Shown: positions 18,284 through 26,001 of the stretch, in pieces
How positions within the stretch are numbered: position 1 is the stretch's first letter
Layout: each line of letters begins with the position of its first letter
Source: Mycolicibacterium brisbanense
GTDB lineage: Bacteria > Actinomycetota > Actinomycetes > Mycobacteriales > Mycobacteriaceae
Direction: 5' to 3'
Assembly: GCF_001570425.1 (NCBI RefSeq)
Contig: NZ_BCSX01000039.1
Span: forward strand, 124,001-188,000
DNA length: 64,000 nucleotides
Notes under the pieces: generated by a model
The model's input: the letters and a program-made list of their open reading frames with translations, nothing else
Databases searched by the model: none
What the model was told of the DNA's origin: nothing
Program-made: the position numbers and the translations under genes

Positions 18284-18310
18284 TCGGTCACATCGGTCAC
18301 ATCTGTCACA
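18284..18310 (+). repeat. Three tandem 9-bp repeats TCGGTCACA
   Basis: Two exact copies of TCGGTCACA (18284-18292, 18293-18301) are followed by TCTGTCACA (18302-18310). The spacing of nine bases is slightly less than one helical turn. A protein-binding array or chance microrepeat are both possible. Confidence 0.7.
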
Positions 18311-18362
18311 GGCAGCAAACACTCCGAAACGACAACAACCCTGCCTGAGCATTGCGTTTGCA

Positions 18363-18442
18363 TGGTGCGCCGTCAGGGTTTCGAACCCCAGACCCGCTGA
18401 TTAAGAGTCAGCGGCTGTCAGCGATGCCTGGGCTACCGGCGT
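18363..18442 (-). tRNA. Divergent tRNA-Lys(CTT)-like sequence
   Basis: On the minus strand the anticodon arm is perfect (GCTGA, loop CTCTTAA with anticodon CTT, TCAGC). The T-arm has TTCGAAA in a GGGG/CCCT stem, and a CCA end is encoded. The acceptor stem pairs only in its middle (CGCCG/CGGCG, end mismatches), and the D-arm is expanded and does not pair in the standard way. It is therefore either a mobile-element tRNA variant or a decayed tRNA. The mycobacterial housekeeping tRNA-Lys looks different. Confidence 0.5.
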
Positions 18443-18559
18443 CGCCGCGAAAACGTCAGAGTAGCTCTATCTGCTCAGGTTCCTCGACGCTAGGCCCGTT
18501 AAACTCCACCAGCGTATGACGGATCAATGGACGGTTTGTACGCCACTGGTTGGTCGAAG

Positions 18560-18603
18560 TCAAACAACCAGAACGCTATTTATCGACAATAGGTTGTTTG
18601 ACA
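18560..18603 (+). promoter_or_regulatory. Inverted-repeat operator and promoter candidate of the AbiE-like operon
   Basis: TCAAACAACC (18560-18569) and GGTTGTTTGA (18592-18601) are perfect 10-bp inverted arms 22 bases apart. The right arm overlaps a TTGACA (18598-18603) 27 bases before the GTG at 18630. AbiEi antitoxins repress their own operon through inverted repeats, so the first gene product is the obvious binder. No clean -10 was seen. Confidence 0.5.
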
Positions 18604-18629
18604 AGTAGTCACTGAGTAGAGTAACAGAC

Positions 18630-19589
18630 GTGCTCTCTGCTTCGATTCCTGCCCGCTTGGTCGACGCAGGCGTGCGGATGGTGACTGGTGATGCACACAG
18701 CATCACATACCGAATCGATGGCCGCGCCGTAGTAGCGGACCTGGTTCTGGCAGAACGTGTGCCATCTCCGGCCGCAGTCCTTAGTCGTGTGCGCCGCCAT
18801 CCAGGCCGCCGCGTATTCGTGGTGTGCGAGACCATCTCAGATGAGGCACGTTCAGCGCTCCTGGCTCAGGCTGACGTGGATCTCAGCGTCGGCAGCACCG
18901 GCGAACTGGTGCTCTCCGGGCGAACCTACCGAACGCCAACACCAGGACGGCCGCCCCGCGCCGCCAGCGAGCGCAGCTGGCGGCGGCGGGCGGCTGAACG
19001 GGTCTGTGTGCTTACGCGCGGTCACCTCCGCCAACGCGACATTGCCGCGGCCATCGGAGTTAGCCAGCAGGCGGTGTCCAAAATGACCGAGAAGGATCCG
19101 CTGCCGGACACGCCGATGACCGAGGCTGCGCGCCGGGAGCTCCTGGTGAAACTGGCATTGGTACCTGCGGACAGCGGACTTGTCGAAACGTACTGGTATG
19201 GAATGGATCCGGTAGTGGAGCAGGTGCGCAGTGCGACCCGACTCGGCGCCGAGCTCACCGTGCCGATCCTTGCTGGCGGCGAGGTCGCCGCCGACGTCCT
19301 GCGACCGTGGCAGGTACCAACCAGAGGTCTGGTCTATGCCAAAGAACTGGTCGACCTCTCCGAGTTCGGTTTGGTGGAGGCCACCGCCGAGGAAGCGACC
19401 TTGACTGTGCGGGTTCCCGCCGACCCGACCGTCTGGACGACCGCGGCCTGGTGGCGGCGGGTTCGTGATACGCAGCGTTCCGACATCATCACTGTGGATC
19501 CAGTGATTGCGCTTCAGGACCTCAGCGGCGGTGCCGATCTTGGCGACGGTGCACCGCAGCATCTCAGCGACTGGATCGTGCACCGGTGA
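18630..19589 (+). CDS. AbiEi-like HTH protein, probable antitoxin/regulator
   Basis: This 319-aa protein has a conserved-looking N-terminal domain (residues 1-105) that I do not recognise, an HTH (RQRDIAAAIGVSQQAVSKM, residues about 132-150) and a C-terminal domain of about 150 residues. A HTH regulator directly before a nucleotidyltransferase-like gene, overlapping by four bases (GTGA), is the layout of AbiE type IV toxin-antitoxin systems. The size is larger than classical AbiEi because of the extra N-terminal region. The GTG start has no strong ribosome site. Confidence 0.55.
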   Translation: MLSASIPARLVDAGVRMVTGDAHSITYRIDGRAVVADLVLAERVPSPAAVLSRVRRHPGRRVFVVCETISDEARSALLAQADVDLSVGSTGELVLSGRTYRTPTPGRPPRAASERSWRRRAAERVCVLTRGHLRQRDIAAAIGVSQQAVSKMTEKDPLPDTPMTEAARRELLVKLALVPADSGLVETYWYGMDPVVEQVRSATRLGAELTVPILAGGEVAADVLRPWQVPTRGLVYAKELVDLSEFGLVEATAEEATLTVRVPADPTVWTTAAWWRRVRDTQRSDIITVDPVIALQDLSGGADLGDGAPQHLSDWIVHR

Positions 19590-20329
19590 CCGGAACAGCA
19601 TCGGTGCAAATCGCCTGCACTGCGGTGGCCGACGACAACGGAATGCGTGCACTGCGTGACGTGGCCGCAGTCACTGCCGACATCGAGTACCGCGTCATCG
19701 GCGGTCACATGGTGCGACTGCTGCGGCACGTCTACAACGTGTCGGGCATACCGCGACTGACCTCCGACGCAGACACCGGGATCGACGTCAACGTGGCGTC
19801 CACCGGGAACCTCCACGATCGACTCACCGCACTGGGGTACACCGCTGAGTGCGGCAACCGCTACGAGCGGGGTGAGCAAGCGGTCGACCTCTTAGTTCCC
19901 ACCGCAGCCAAACCAGGCAAGCGGATCATCGGCGAACGAGCCTTCGACGGAGCGCCAGGGCTGCGGTTGGCGCTCGCCCTACCGCCGATCGAAGTCGCCG
20001 TCACAGCCCGACTCACCGACGGCGACACGGTTGAGTTCGAAATTCCGGTTCCCGACGTCGAGGCAGCATTCGTGTTGAAGATGCTGGCACGTACCGTTCG
20101 CGACTCCGAACGTGACCTCCAGGATATCGAGACACTACTGGAGATCGTCGCGTCACAACCCGATTACCACGCTTCGCCGTGGCGCCTGGGCGACCCCAAG
20201 ATCACAAAGGCCGGCGAGCGCGGCGACGCTGCGCGTGTGGCAGCGCAGATGATCTCCAGTCCGCCGACGAGGGTGCCGGCCAGAGTGCGGGCGCTGCTCC
20301 GGCGCCATGTCGCCATCGTGTCGCGATGA
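19586..20329 (+). CDS. AbiEii-like nucleotidyltransferase, probable toxin
   Basis: The 247-aa protein contains a nucleotidyltransferase-fold pattern: IGGHMVRLL (residues about 32-40), then TSDADTGIDV (about 53-62) with the paired acidic residues, and a third acidic site in QAVDLLVP. Downstream is a helical segment (FVLKMLARTVRDSERDLQDIETLLEIV) common in AbiEii-type proteins that carry a K..A...R..KD..D motif. AbiEii toxins transfer nucleotides to tRNA and arrest growth on phage infection. It is coupled to the HTH gene before it. Confidence 0.6.
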   Translation: MTGTASVQIACTAVADDNGMRALRDVAAVTADIEYRVIGGHMVRLLRHVYNVSGIPRLTSDADTGIDVNVASTGNLHDRLTALGYTAECGNRYERGEQAVDLLVPTAAKPGKRIIGERAFDGAPGLRLALALPPIEVAVTARLTDGDTVEFEIPVPDVEAAFVLKMLARTVRDSERDLQDIETLLEIVASQPDYHASPWRLGDPKITKAGERGDAARVAAQMISSPPTRVPARVRALLRRHVAIVSR

Positions 20330-20494
20330 CGCACCAGCAGACAGTCGTTCGTTTCCGTGCGGCTACGCCGAGCGAAACGGTTTCGGTCTCGACGGAGCCG
20401 GCAAATGCTGAGCCGGAGCATTGACATGGCTGCTGGCTGCGCGGGTCCCCACGCCGGTGGCAATAACGGCTAGGTCGTTGTCGGCGGAGCGGCG

Positions 20495-20507
20495 TAGTCT
20501 AGTTACA
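20495..20507 (+). promoter_or_regulatory. Candidate -10 for a leaderless CBASS transcript
   Basis: TAGTCT (20495-20500) lies six bases before the ATG at 20507, and there is no ribosome site. This spacing would put the transcription start on the ATG, as in common mycobacterial leaderless mRNAs. No good -35 is visible. Confidence 0.4.
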
Positions 20508-21622
20508 TGGATGTAGTTCCCGCGACGCCTGCCAACCTTGATAATGGTACGTCCTCGCCGGGACCTGGCGAATTCGCCGCGCAGGTCTATCCAGCAGCCG
20601 AGCGCGAGGCGGCTGGCCCGCGCCCCGAGCGCTTCCAGGTCCTCGCTCTCGATGGAGGGGGCGCCAAGGCGTTGTTCACTGCGCATGTGCTTGCACGTCT
20701 GGAGCAGGATCTGGGCGTTAGGATCACCGATTCCTTCGACCTCATTGCTGGCACGTCGGCGGGCGGCATCGTCGCACTGGGTCTCGGTGCGGGCCTCACG
20801 CCGAAGGAGATTGTCTCCCACTACGAAGAACTGGTCGAGAAAGTCTTTCCGGCGTCGAGGCGGCGAGGATGGCGCCGACCACGGCAGCTGAGATCGCCCA
20901 TCTATGACGCAGAGGCGCTGCGGCAAGCGTTGACCGGCGTCCTCGGAGCCCGACTCCTTGGCGACAGCACGAAGCGACTCGTCATTCCCGCGTGGGATGT
21001 ACAACGCGGGGCCGTGCACATCTTCAAGACTCCGCACCACACACGGCTGACCCGCGACTGGCGCATACCGATGGTGGACGTTGCACTGGCGACCTCGGCG
21101 GCGCCGCTGTACTTCCCCGCGGCGTACGTCGACGGACACAGGCTCATTGACGGCGGAGTATGGGCCAACAACCCGGCTGTCGTCGCGATCGCCGAGGCCG
21201 TCAGCATGCTCGGTGTTCCTCTCGACGCGATTACCGTCCTCAACGTCGGCACCATTGATCAGCTGACCGATCACCCCAAGCGCTTGGACCGCGGCGGACT
21301 CTTACACTGGGCAAGACCGATTGCCCCGCTGATCCTTAACGCCAGCAGCCGTGGCGGACAGGGCCTCGCCGAACACTTGATCGGCAAATCCAACTACACG
21401 CGCTTCGACGCTCTAGTGCCCGGCGGCCTCTACGCACTGGACTCGGCGGACCCAAAGGACGTGGCCGGCCTCGCTGCCTCAGTCAGCCGAGAACTCAGCC
21501 CTAGCTACACCGCGAAATTCGCTGACCACCAGGCGCCCGCATACACACCGGTGAACGGACGCCGACACCGCGACGATCCGGGCAGCATTTCACACACGGA
21601 GGCCCCCAATGCAACTCGCTGA
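20507..21622 (+). CDS. capV: CBASS effector: patatin-like phospholipase (CapV type)
   Basis: The 371-aa protein has all patatin motifs: the oxyanion loop DGGGAKALFTAH (near residue 50), the nucleophile elbow GTSAGG with the catalytic Ser (near 85) and the DGG of the Ser-Asp dyad (IDGGVWANNP, near 217). In CapV-type CBASS a cyclic nucleotide activates the lipase, which degrades the inner membrane and kills the infected cell. It is the first gene of the operon and overlaps the CD-NTase gene by 14 bases. Without that context it could be a generic patatin; with it, the effector role is strong. Confidence 0.88.
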   Translation: MDVVPATPANLDNGTSSPGPGEFAAQVYPAAEREAAGPRPERFQVLALDGGGAKALFTAHVLARLEQDLGVRITDSFDLIAGTSAGGIVALGLGAGLTPKEIVSHYEELVEKVFPASRRRGWRRPRQLRSPIYDAEALRQALTGVLGARLLGDSTKRLVIPAWDVQRGAVHIFKTPHHTRLTRDWRIPMVDVALATSAAPLYFPAAYVDGHRLIDGGVWANNPAVVAIAEAVSMLGVPLDAITVLNVGTIDQLTDHPKRLDRGGLLHWARPIAPLILNASSRGGQGLAEHLIGKSNYTRFDALVPGGLYALDSADPKDVAGLAASVSRELSPSYTAKFADHQAPAYTPVNGRRHRDDPGSISHTEAPNATR

Positions 21623-22622
21623 CCACTTCAACGTCTTGCTGAAAGACACGGTCAATCTCAGCCAGTTCAAACTGGACCTACTCAACCAGCGCGTCGAAGC
21701 CATCTACAAGGCACTCAAAGCCGACGTCGAAATCGGTGCGCTGATCACCGGCAAGACGCCGCAAGGCTCCTGGGCACACCGCACGATCATCAACCCCGTC
21801 GGTGACAACGAGTTCGACGCCGACTTCATGCTCGACATGAGCCAGAACCCGGACTGGGCCGACAACCCCAAGACCTACATCGATGAGGTCTACGCAGCCC
21901 TGCATCGGCACAGCACCTACGGCACCATGCCGCACTCACGTAAGTGCCGCTGCGCGCGGCTCGTCTACGCCAACTCCATGCACGTCGACATCGTCCCTCA
22001 CCTCAACCTGGCCGACGGTCGAGAGGTCATCGTCAACCGCGACGACAACGAGTGGGAGCTGACGAACCCGCAGGGTTTCACCGATTGGATGAAGAAACAG
22101 GACTCTATCGCCAGCGGGAACTTACGCAAAGTGATCAGACTCATGAAATACCTTCGTGATCACAAGAATTCGTTCACCGGCACACGTTCAGTCCTGCTGA
22201 CCACCATGCTGGGGGAGCAGGTAACAGACTTGCGCAAGCTCCTGGACCCGAGTTACTACAGCAACGTCCCCACAACTCTTCTTCATGTCGTGCAAGACCT
22301 CGACACCTGGTTGCAAGCGAACCCGATCAAGCCCTCCATCGCCGACCCGTCCGGTTCCGGCGTGACGTTCGACCACCGGTGGGGACCAGACCCCGAGAGC
22401 GCTCAGGCGACCTACAGCTACTTCCGTGACCGAATCCACGTGCATGCCGCCGACATCGAAGCGGCCTACGAGGAGAAAGACAAAGACCGCAGTGTCCAGC
22501 TGTGGCAGAACATCTTCGGCGACGGATTCAAGGCGCCGGCCACAACAACCGCTAGCGCGAAGTTTCCAGCAGCCACCTCTGCCGCGGACTCAACAGTGGG
22601 GCGCTCTGGTCGGGCAGGGTGA
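21609..22622 (+). CDS. CBASS CD-NTase (cyclic oligonucleotide synthase)
   Basis: The 337-aa protein has the nucleotidyltransferase core: the GS motif TPQGSWAH (residues about 50-57), the metal-binding pair EFDADFML (about 70-77) and the third acidic residue in MHVDIVPHL (about 124-132). Pattern and length match SMODS-type CD-NTases, which sense infection and make cyclic di- or trinucleotides. It lies between the patatin effector and the E2-E1 gene, the type II CBASS order. The C-terminal tail is Ala/Thr/Ser-rich and ends in GRAG; in type II systems Cap2 joins the CD-NTase C-terminus to targets, so the terminal Gly matters. Confidence 0.9.
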   Translation: MQLADHFNVLLKDTVNLSQFKLDLLNQRVEAIYKALKADVEIGALITGKTPQGSWAHRTIINPVGDNEFDADFMLDMSQNPDWADNPKTYIDEVYAALHRHSTYGTMPHSRKCRCARLVYANSMHVDIVPHLNLADGREVIVNRDDNEWELTNPQGFTDWMKKQDSIASGNLRKVIRLMKYLRDHKNSFTGTRSVLLTTMLGEQVTDLRKLLDPSYYSNVPTTLLHVVQDLDTWLQANPIKPSIADPSGSGVTFDHRWGPDPESAQATYSYFRDRIHVHAADIEAAYEEKDKDRSVQLWQNIFGDGFKAPATTTASAKFPAATSAADSTVGRSGRAG

Positions 22623-24394
22623 CCAGACGCCACCAGCCCACGCTGACGGGCTGGCAGAAGCATCTCCTCGCCGAACTCAAAGCGCTAGCGCAACAACGTC
22701 CCAACGAAATCCAGGTCCGAGGAAGACCCACGCTCGACGCTAGCGGCGAGGCGTCGCTCCGCATCTCGCTACGCACGGCCGCCATCCCGCATCATCCGGG
22801 TGGCCTGCAACTTCAAGAGACCGAGGAGTTCATCCTTCAGCTTCGCCCCTCTTCGTACTCGCTACCGGCTATCGACGTTGATCACACTCGGTTTCTCGGC
22901 TACCCCCATGTGCTCGCGGGTCAACGACTATGCATCTATTTGGATCCTTCACGGGAATGGCAGCCGACGCTTGGTGTGGCCGGCCTACTCACCCGCCTTT
23001 GGGACTGGCTCGTCGACGCGGCCGCCGGAAACTTCGACGCCGCCACCGCCATGTACCACGCTGTTGGCGGAGTGCCGCATCAGGCACATGACACACCGAC
23101 GATCGTTACCCGAGAACCCGGACCGGCGAAGCGCCACCAAACGGCTCACCTGATCGCCCGGTCAACGCACCGATACGACCTGACGTACTCGCCTGGAGCT
23201 GCCGGGCATCGCGTACCGGTAATTACCCTGGCCACCGCGCTGCCGTTCGGTGCCGCATCCACATTCGCGCTACTGCTTGCTCTCCTGGACGACCCCTACC
23301 TTGACCGCCTCGAAGGACGGGCTCCCCGGATCGCACCGCAATCGCCGGCGTTCCTCACCGCCCTCCTGGCGAGTGCGTTACGAAATCACCACGACGCCGA
23401 GCAATACTTCGTCCTCGCCGTGCCGCACCCCGCTGGAGGCCCACCCCACCTCTTGGGCGGACGGCTCCCCACCCCAACGGCGAATGCGCTCCGCGAGGTC
23501 GCGCAGCAACGGGGTGTGGGGGTTGTTCTCGACCCCGCGAAGATCAACACTGAAATCCCGATTGAGTGGTGCAGGATGTCCGACGAACGACCCGAAGTGA
23601 CAACCCGCCGCGACGACGGCCGCCCCGTGAACGGATTTCAACGAAAGACTGTCCACATCTGGGGCTGCGGCGGGCTCGGATCATGGATCGCCGAATTCAT
23701 CGCTCGCGCAGGAGCATCGGAGATCACCGTGTGCGACCCTGGCATCGTCACCGGCGGCTTGCTCGTCCGACAAAACTACGTCGAAGACGACATTGGCCGT
23801 TCCAAAGCCGAGGCACTCGCTGGACGGCTCCGCGCGATCCGTGATGACCTGACGGTCACCGTCGCAGAAGGGCACCTCCCAGAAGACCACACGTCATGCC
23901 TGGCAGCGGATCTCATCATCGACGCCACAGTGAACAACGGCATCACGAGCTGTCTCGATGCGTTGGCAACTGCGCCGACGCGAAAGGCATTGATCGCTCA
24001 GGTCGCCACAGACGCTCGCTCTGGCACGCTCGGCCTAGCCGTGCTGTGCGCCGCAAGCGCAACAGCGACAGTTTCCAGCATCGATCAAGACGCTGGCCGA
24101 ACAATCCAGGGCGACAGCGGACTTGAGCTCTACCACACGCTGTGGCAAGAACCCAGCGATGACGAACTTATACCAACCAGGGGCTGCTCGGTCCCCACAT
24201 TCCACGGCTCGGCAGCCGACCTCGTAGCGGTCGCAGCCACACTCGTCAACCTGATCGGAAGCCACCTCCAACAACCGGACTCCGCGGTTTCGGGCACACA
24301 CCTCATCGCTCTGCCGCACGCGGCCAGCGGCCCCCGACACCACTTCCTCCCCGGTGTAACGCACCCCATGGATCACACAGCAGGGACAGAATGA
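22619..24394 (+). CDS. cap2: CBASS Cap2: fused E2-like and E1-like (ThiF) protein
   Basis: The 591-aa protein has an N-terminal E2-like domain with the probable catalytic Cys105 (RLCIYLDPSREW). A middle linker follows, then a ThiF/E1 adenylation domain with the glycine-rich nucleotide motif WGCGGLGSW (near residue 350) and a probable E1 catalytic Cys523 in RGCSVPTFHGSAADL. Cap2 conjugates the CD-NTase C-terminus and primes it for signal production. The GTG start overlaps the CD-NTase stop (GTGA). The E2, E1 and both cysteines look intact. Confidence 0.88.
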   Translation: MTRRHQPTLTGWQKHLLAELKALAQQRPNEIQVRGRPTLDASGEASLRISLRTAAIPHHPGGLQLQETEEFILQLRPSSYSLPAIDVDHTRFLGYPHVLAGQRLCIYLDPSREWQPTLGVAGLLTRLWDWLVDAAAGNFDAATAMYHAVGGVPHQAHDTPTIVTREPGPAKRHQTAHLIARSTHRYDLTYSPGAAGHRVPVITLATALPFGAASTFALLLALLDDPYLDRLEGRAPRIAPQSPAFLTALLASALRNHHDAEQYFVLAVPHPAGGPPHLLGGRLPTPTANALREVAQQRGVGVVLDPAKINTEIPIEWCRMSDERPEVTTRRDDGRPVNGFQRKTVHIWGCGGLGSWIAEFIARAGASEITVCDPGIVTGGLLVRQNYVEDDIGRSKAEALAGRLRAIRDDLTVTVAEGHLPEDHTSCLAADLIIDATVNNGITSCLDALATAPTRKALIAQVATDARSGTLGLAVLCAASATATVSSIDQDAGRTIQGDSGLELYHTLWQEPSDDELIPTRGCSVPTFHGSAADLVAVAATLVNLIGSHLQQPDSAVSGTHLIALPHAASGPRHHFLPGVTHPMDHTAGTE

Positions 24395-24633
24395 GGGCAA
24401 CGGAACGTCAACGCAATGCCCCATCAGAGGGCGTCATTGTCGAGCGTCTTCGCACCGAGGCAACCAACTGGATCAACGCCGTGGCGCTCCAATCAGGACG
24501 CATCGACCGACGCTTCAACAAGCGGCACGCCGACCACGTGGAACTCCAAACTCTTGAACGTGACCTGCACTTCTTCCTGTTAGCGGCGGTACGCCTTCGC
24601 CGCTGTATCGAGCAGGTGTCTCGATACCAGTAA
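24391..24633 (+). CDS. 80-aa unknown protein at the end of the CBASS operon
   Basis: The ATG overlaps the Cap2 stop (ATGA), so translation is coupled and the frame is likely real. The protein is basic and helical, with an ending RDLHFFLLAAVRLRRCIEQVSRYQ. It has none of the JAB/MPN metal motifs (ExxHxH...SxxD) expected of Cap3. It may be an accessory factor, or the intact start of a longer gene that was cut, as the DNA after it is non-coding. Function unknown. Confidence 0.6.
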   Translation: MRATERQRNAPSEGVIVERLRTEATNWINAVALQSGRIDRRFNKRHADHVELQTLERDLHFFLLAAVRLRRCIEQVSRYQ

Positions 24634-24982
24634 AGAAAGTTCTCACATCGCAGGTCAGCGACGGTCAGGCTATTGGTCCGGCCTGCCGCTCGCGGCGTCT
24701 CGATGCGGCGAGCAGCGAGGGCAGCTGCGCCTCGTCGTGATGCCAGCGCTGTGGCCTGCGACTTAGTTCCGGCGCCGGTCGTGGGTGCATGCATGCGTGG
24801 CGGCGGACGGAGGGCGGAGCGCAGGGAGCGGCGCGGACGGGAGCGCCAGCGGACGGGAGCAGAGCGAGCGTAGCGAAGCCTGCTGGTGGCCGCCGGTTCC
24901 TGCGGGTCGCGGGTGTCCAGGATCTGCGCCATCAGCCGCGACGGGGCTGCGGCATGGTGCTGGGGCTCGTAGGCTGGCGGTT
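24634..24982. other. GC- and purine-rich non-coding gap between CBASS and AICE
   Basis: About 350 bases without a convincing gene. The second half is rich in GGAGCG/GGACGGG words. Frames running through it have low-complexity Arg/Ala/Gly translations. It separates the defence island from the AICE genes and could contain the left attachment site, but no copy of the tRNA-Leu end was found. Confidence 0.55.
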
Positions 24983-25519
24983 GTGAGCGTAGTTTTGGCG
25001 CAGCGTGCACGGCGCGAGGCCGAGGCGCGGCTGGCTGAGCAGCCGCGGCGGTTGGCGCATGTCCGGGGGGTCGCGACGACTGCCGAGCGGTTGAGCCGGC
25101 GTTTCGATGCTCAAACGGCGGACTGTCTGGTCGCGGCGGGGTGGTTGCACGATATCGGTTACGCACCGTCGGTGCGCCGGACCGGTTTTCATCCCCTTGA
25201 TGGAGCGGAGTTCGTGCGATCGGCGGGTTTCGGGGAGCTGGTCGCTTCCTTGGTGGCCTTTCATACCGGAGCGCACGCGGAGGCTGCCGAGCGGGGCTTG
25301 TCGGGTTTGTCCGCGTTCAGCGATCCGCCCAGCAATGTCCTTGATGCGTTGACTTTTTGCGATCTGACGACTGGACCTGACGGGGCGCCGATATCACCGC
25401 GAGATCGACTACGCGACGTGTTGGCGCGTTATGGATCCGAGGACCCGGTGCACCGGGCGGTCGACGCGGGCCGCGACGAATTGTTGGCGGCGGTCCGGCG
25501 AGTACGCGACTGGCTGTAG
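24983..25519 (+). CDS. HD-domain phosphohydrolase
   Basis: The 178-aa protein starts at GTG 24983. It has the HD signature: H in AHVRGVATTAERL (near residue 23), the central HD pair in GWLHDIGYAP (near 50) and later LVAFHTGAH and ALTFCDLTTG (near 115) as further metal ligands. HD proteins hydrolyse phosphates of nucleotides or nucleic acids. Genes of this type next to a NUDIX gene are usual at this end of AICEs. Substrate unknown. Confidence 0.75.
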   Translation: MSVVLAQRARREAEARLAEQPRRLAHVRGVATTAERLSRRFDAQTADCLVAAGWLHDIGYAPSVRRTGFHPLDGAEFVRSAGFGELVASLVAFHTGAHAEAAERGLSGLSAFSDPPSNVLDALTFCDLTTGPDGAPISPRDRLRDVLARYGSEDPVHRAVDAGRDELLAAVRRVRDWL

Positions 25520-25527
25520 CCCAGCGG

Positions 25528-25995
25528 TCAGCCGAGGTAGGGGCTGTCGCGGCGTTGCAGGTAGTGCTCGACGCGCAGTCGCATCGACGGATGCATATCC
25601 AGGCCAGCGATGTCGTCGGGGGCAGTCCAGGCGATGTCGGTGCTTTCGTGGTCGATGGCGAGGGTCCCGCCGAGCACCGTGGTGGCGAACAGTAGCGAGA
25701 ATTGTTGGCGCACTTCGCCATCGGTGAACGCGACCACGTGGTGGGGGTTGGTGTAGACACCGACCAGACCCGTGACTTCGACGTCGAGCCCGGTTTCTTC
25801 TTTGACTTCCCGCACGGCGGTGTCGGCGATGGTTTCGCCGATGTCGTGTCCGCCGCCGGGTAACGCCCACAGGGTGTTGTCGCGGCGTTTGATCAGCAGA
25901 ATACGACCTTGTTCGTCGGTGACGATGGCCGAGGCGGACGGAACGACACTGTTGGGCGCCGGGGCGTTGGGGTCATTGTAGTAGTCGGTGCGCAT
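25528..25995 (-). CDS. NUDIX hydrolase (Pif-like AICE protein)
   Basis: The 155-aa protein has a full Nudix box GGGHDIGETIADTAVREVKEETGLDVE (G at about 47, REVKEETG at about 64). In pSAM2 the NUDIX protein Pif blocks redundant transfer into cells already carrying the element. This gene sits at the equivalent position, convergent to the HD gene and in line with the HTH regulator on the minus strand (6 bases apart). The biochemical substrate is not known. Confidence 0.85.
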   Translation of the reverse strand: MRTDYYNDPNAPAPNSVVPSASAIVTDEQGRILLIKRRDNTLWALPGGGHDIGETIADTAVREVKEETGLDVEVTGLVGVYTNPHHVVAFTDGEVRQQFSLLFATTVLGGTLAIDHESTDIAWTAPDDIAGLDMHPSMRLRVEHYLQRRDSPYLG

Positions 25996-26001
25996 CGGGG
26001 G

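Larger units (their letters stand above)
18179..18629. other. Intergenic control region before the AbiE-like pair
   Basis: This 450-base stretch has no convincing protein gene. It holds a triple 9-bp repeat (18284-18310), a divergent tRNA-Lys-like sequence on the minus strand (18363-18442) and an inverted repeat with a promoter candidate (18560-18603). The mixture of a tRNA-like sequence and short repeats beside a defence island looks like a former integration boundary. Confidence 0.6.

Noticed and set aside
18215..18400. 61-codon frame ending in RRQGFEPQTR
   Set aside because: The ending is the translation of the T-arm of the tRNA-Lys-like sequence, a common false protein call next to tRNA genes.
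18179..24982. A direct copy of the tRNA-Leu 3' end as left attachment site
   Set aside because: Searched by eye for GGACTTGAACCCC and neighbouring words; only the unrelated tRNA-Lys-like T-arm was found.
24408..25166. 252-codon minus-strand frame across the GC-rich gap
   Set aside because: Ala/Arg/Pro-rich, low-complexity translation, antisense to the HD gene and the CBASS small gene.
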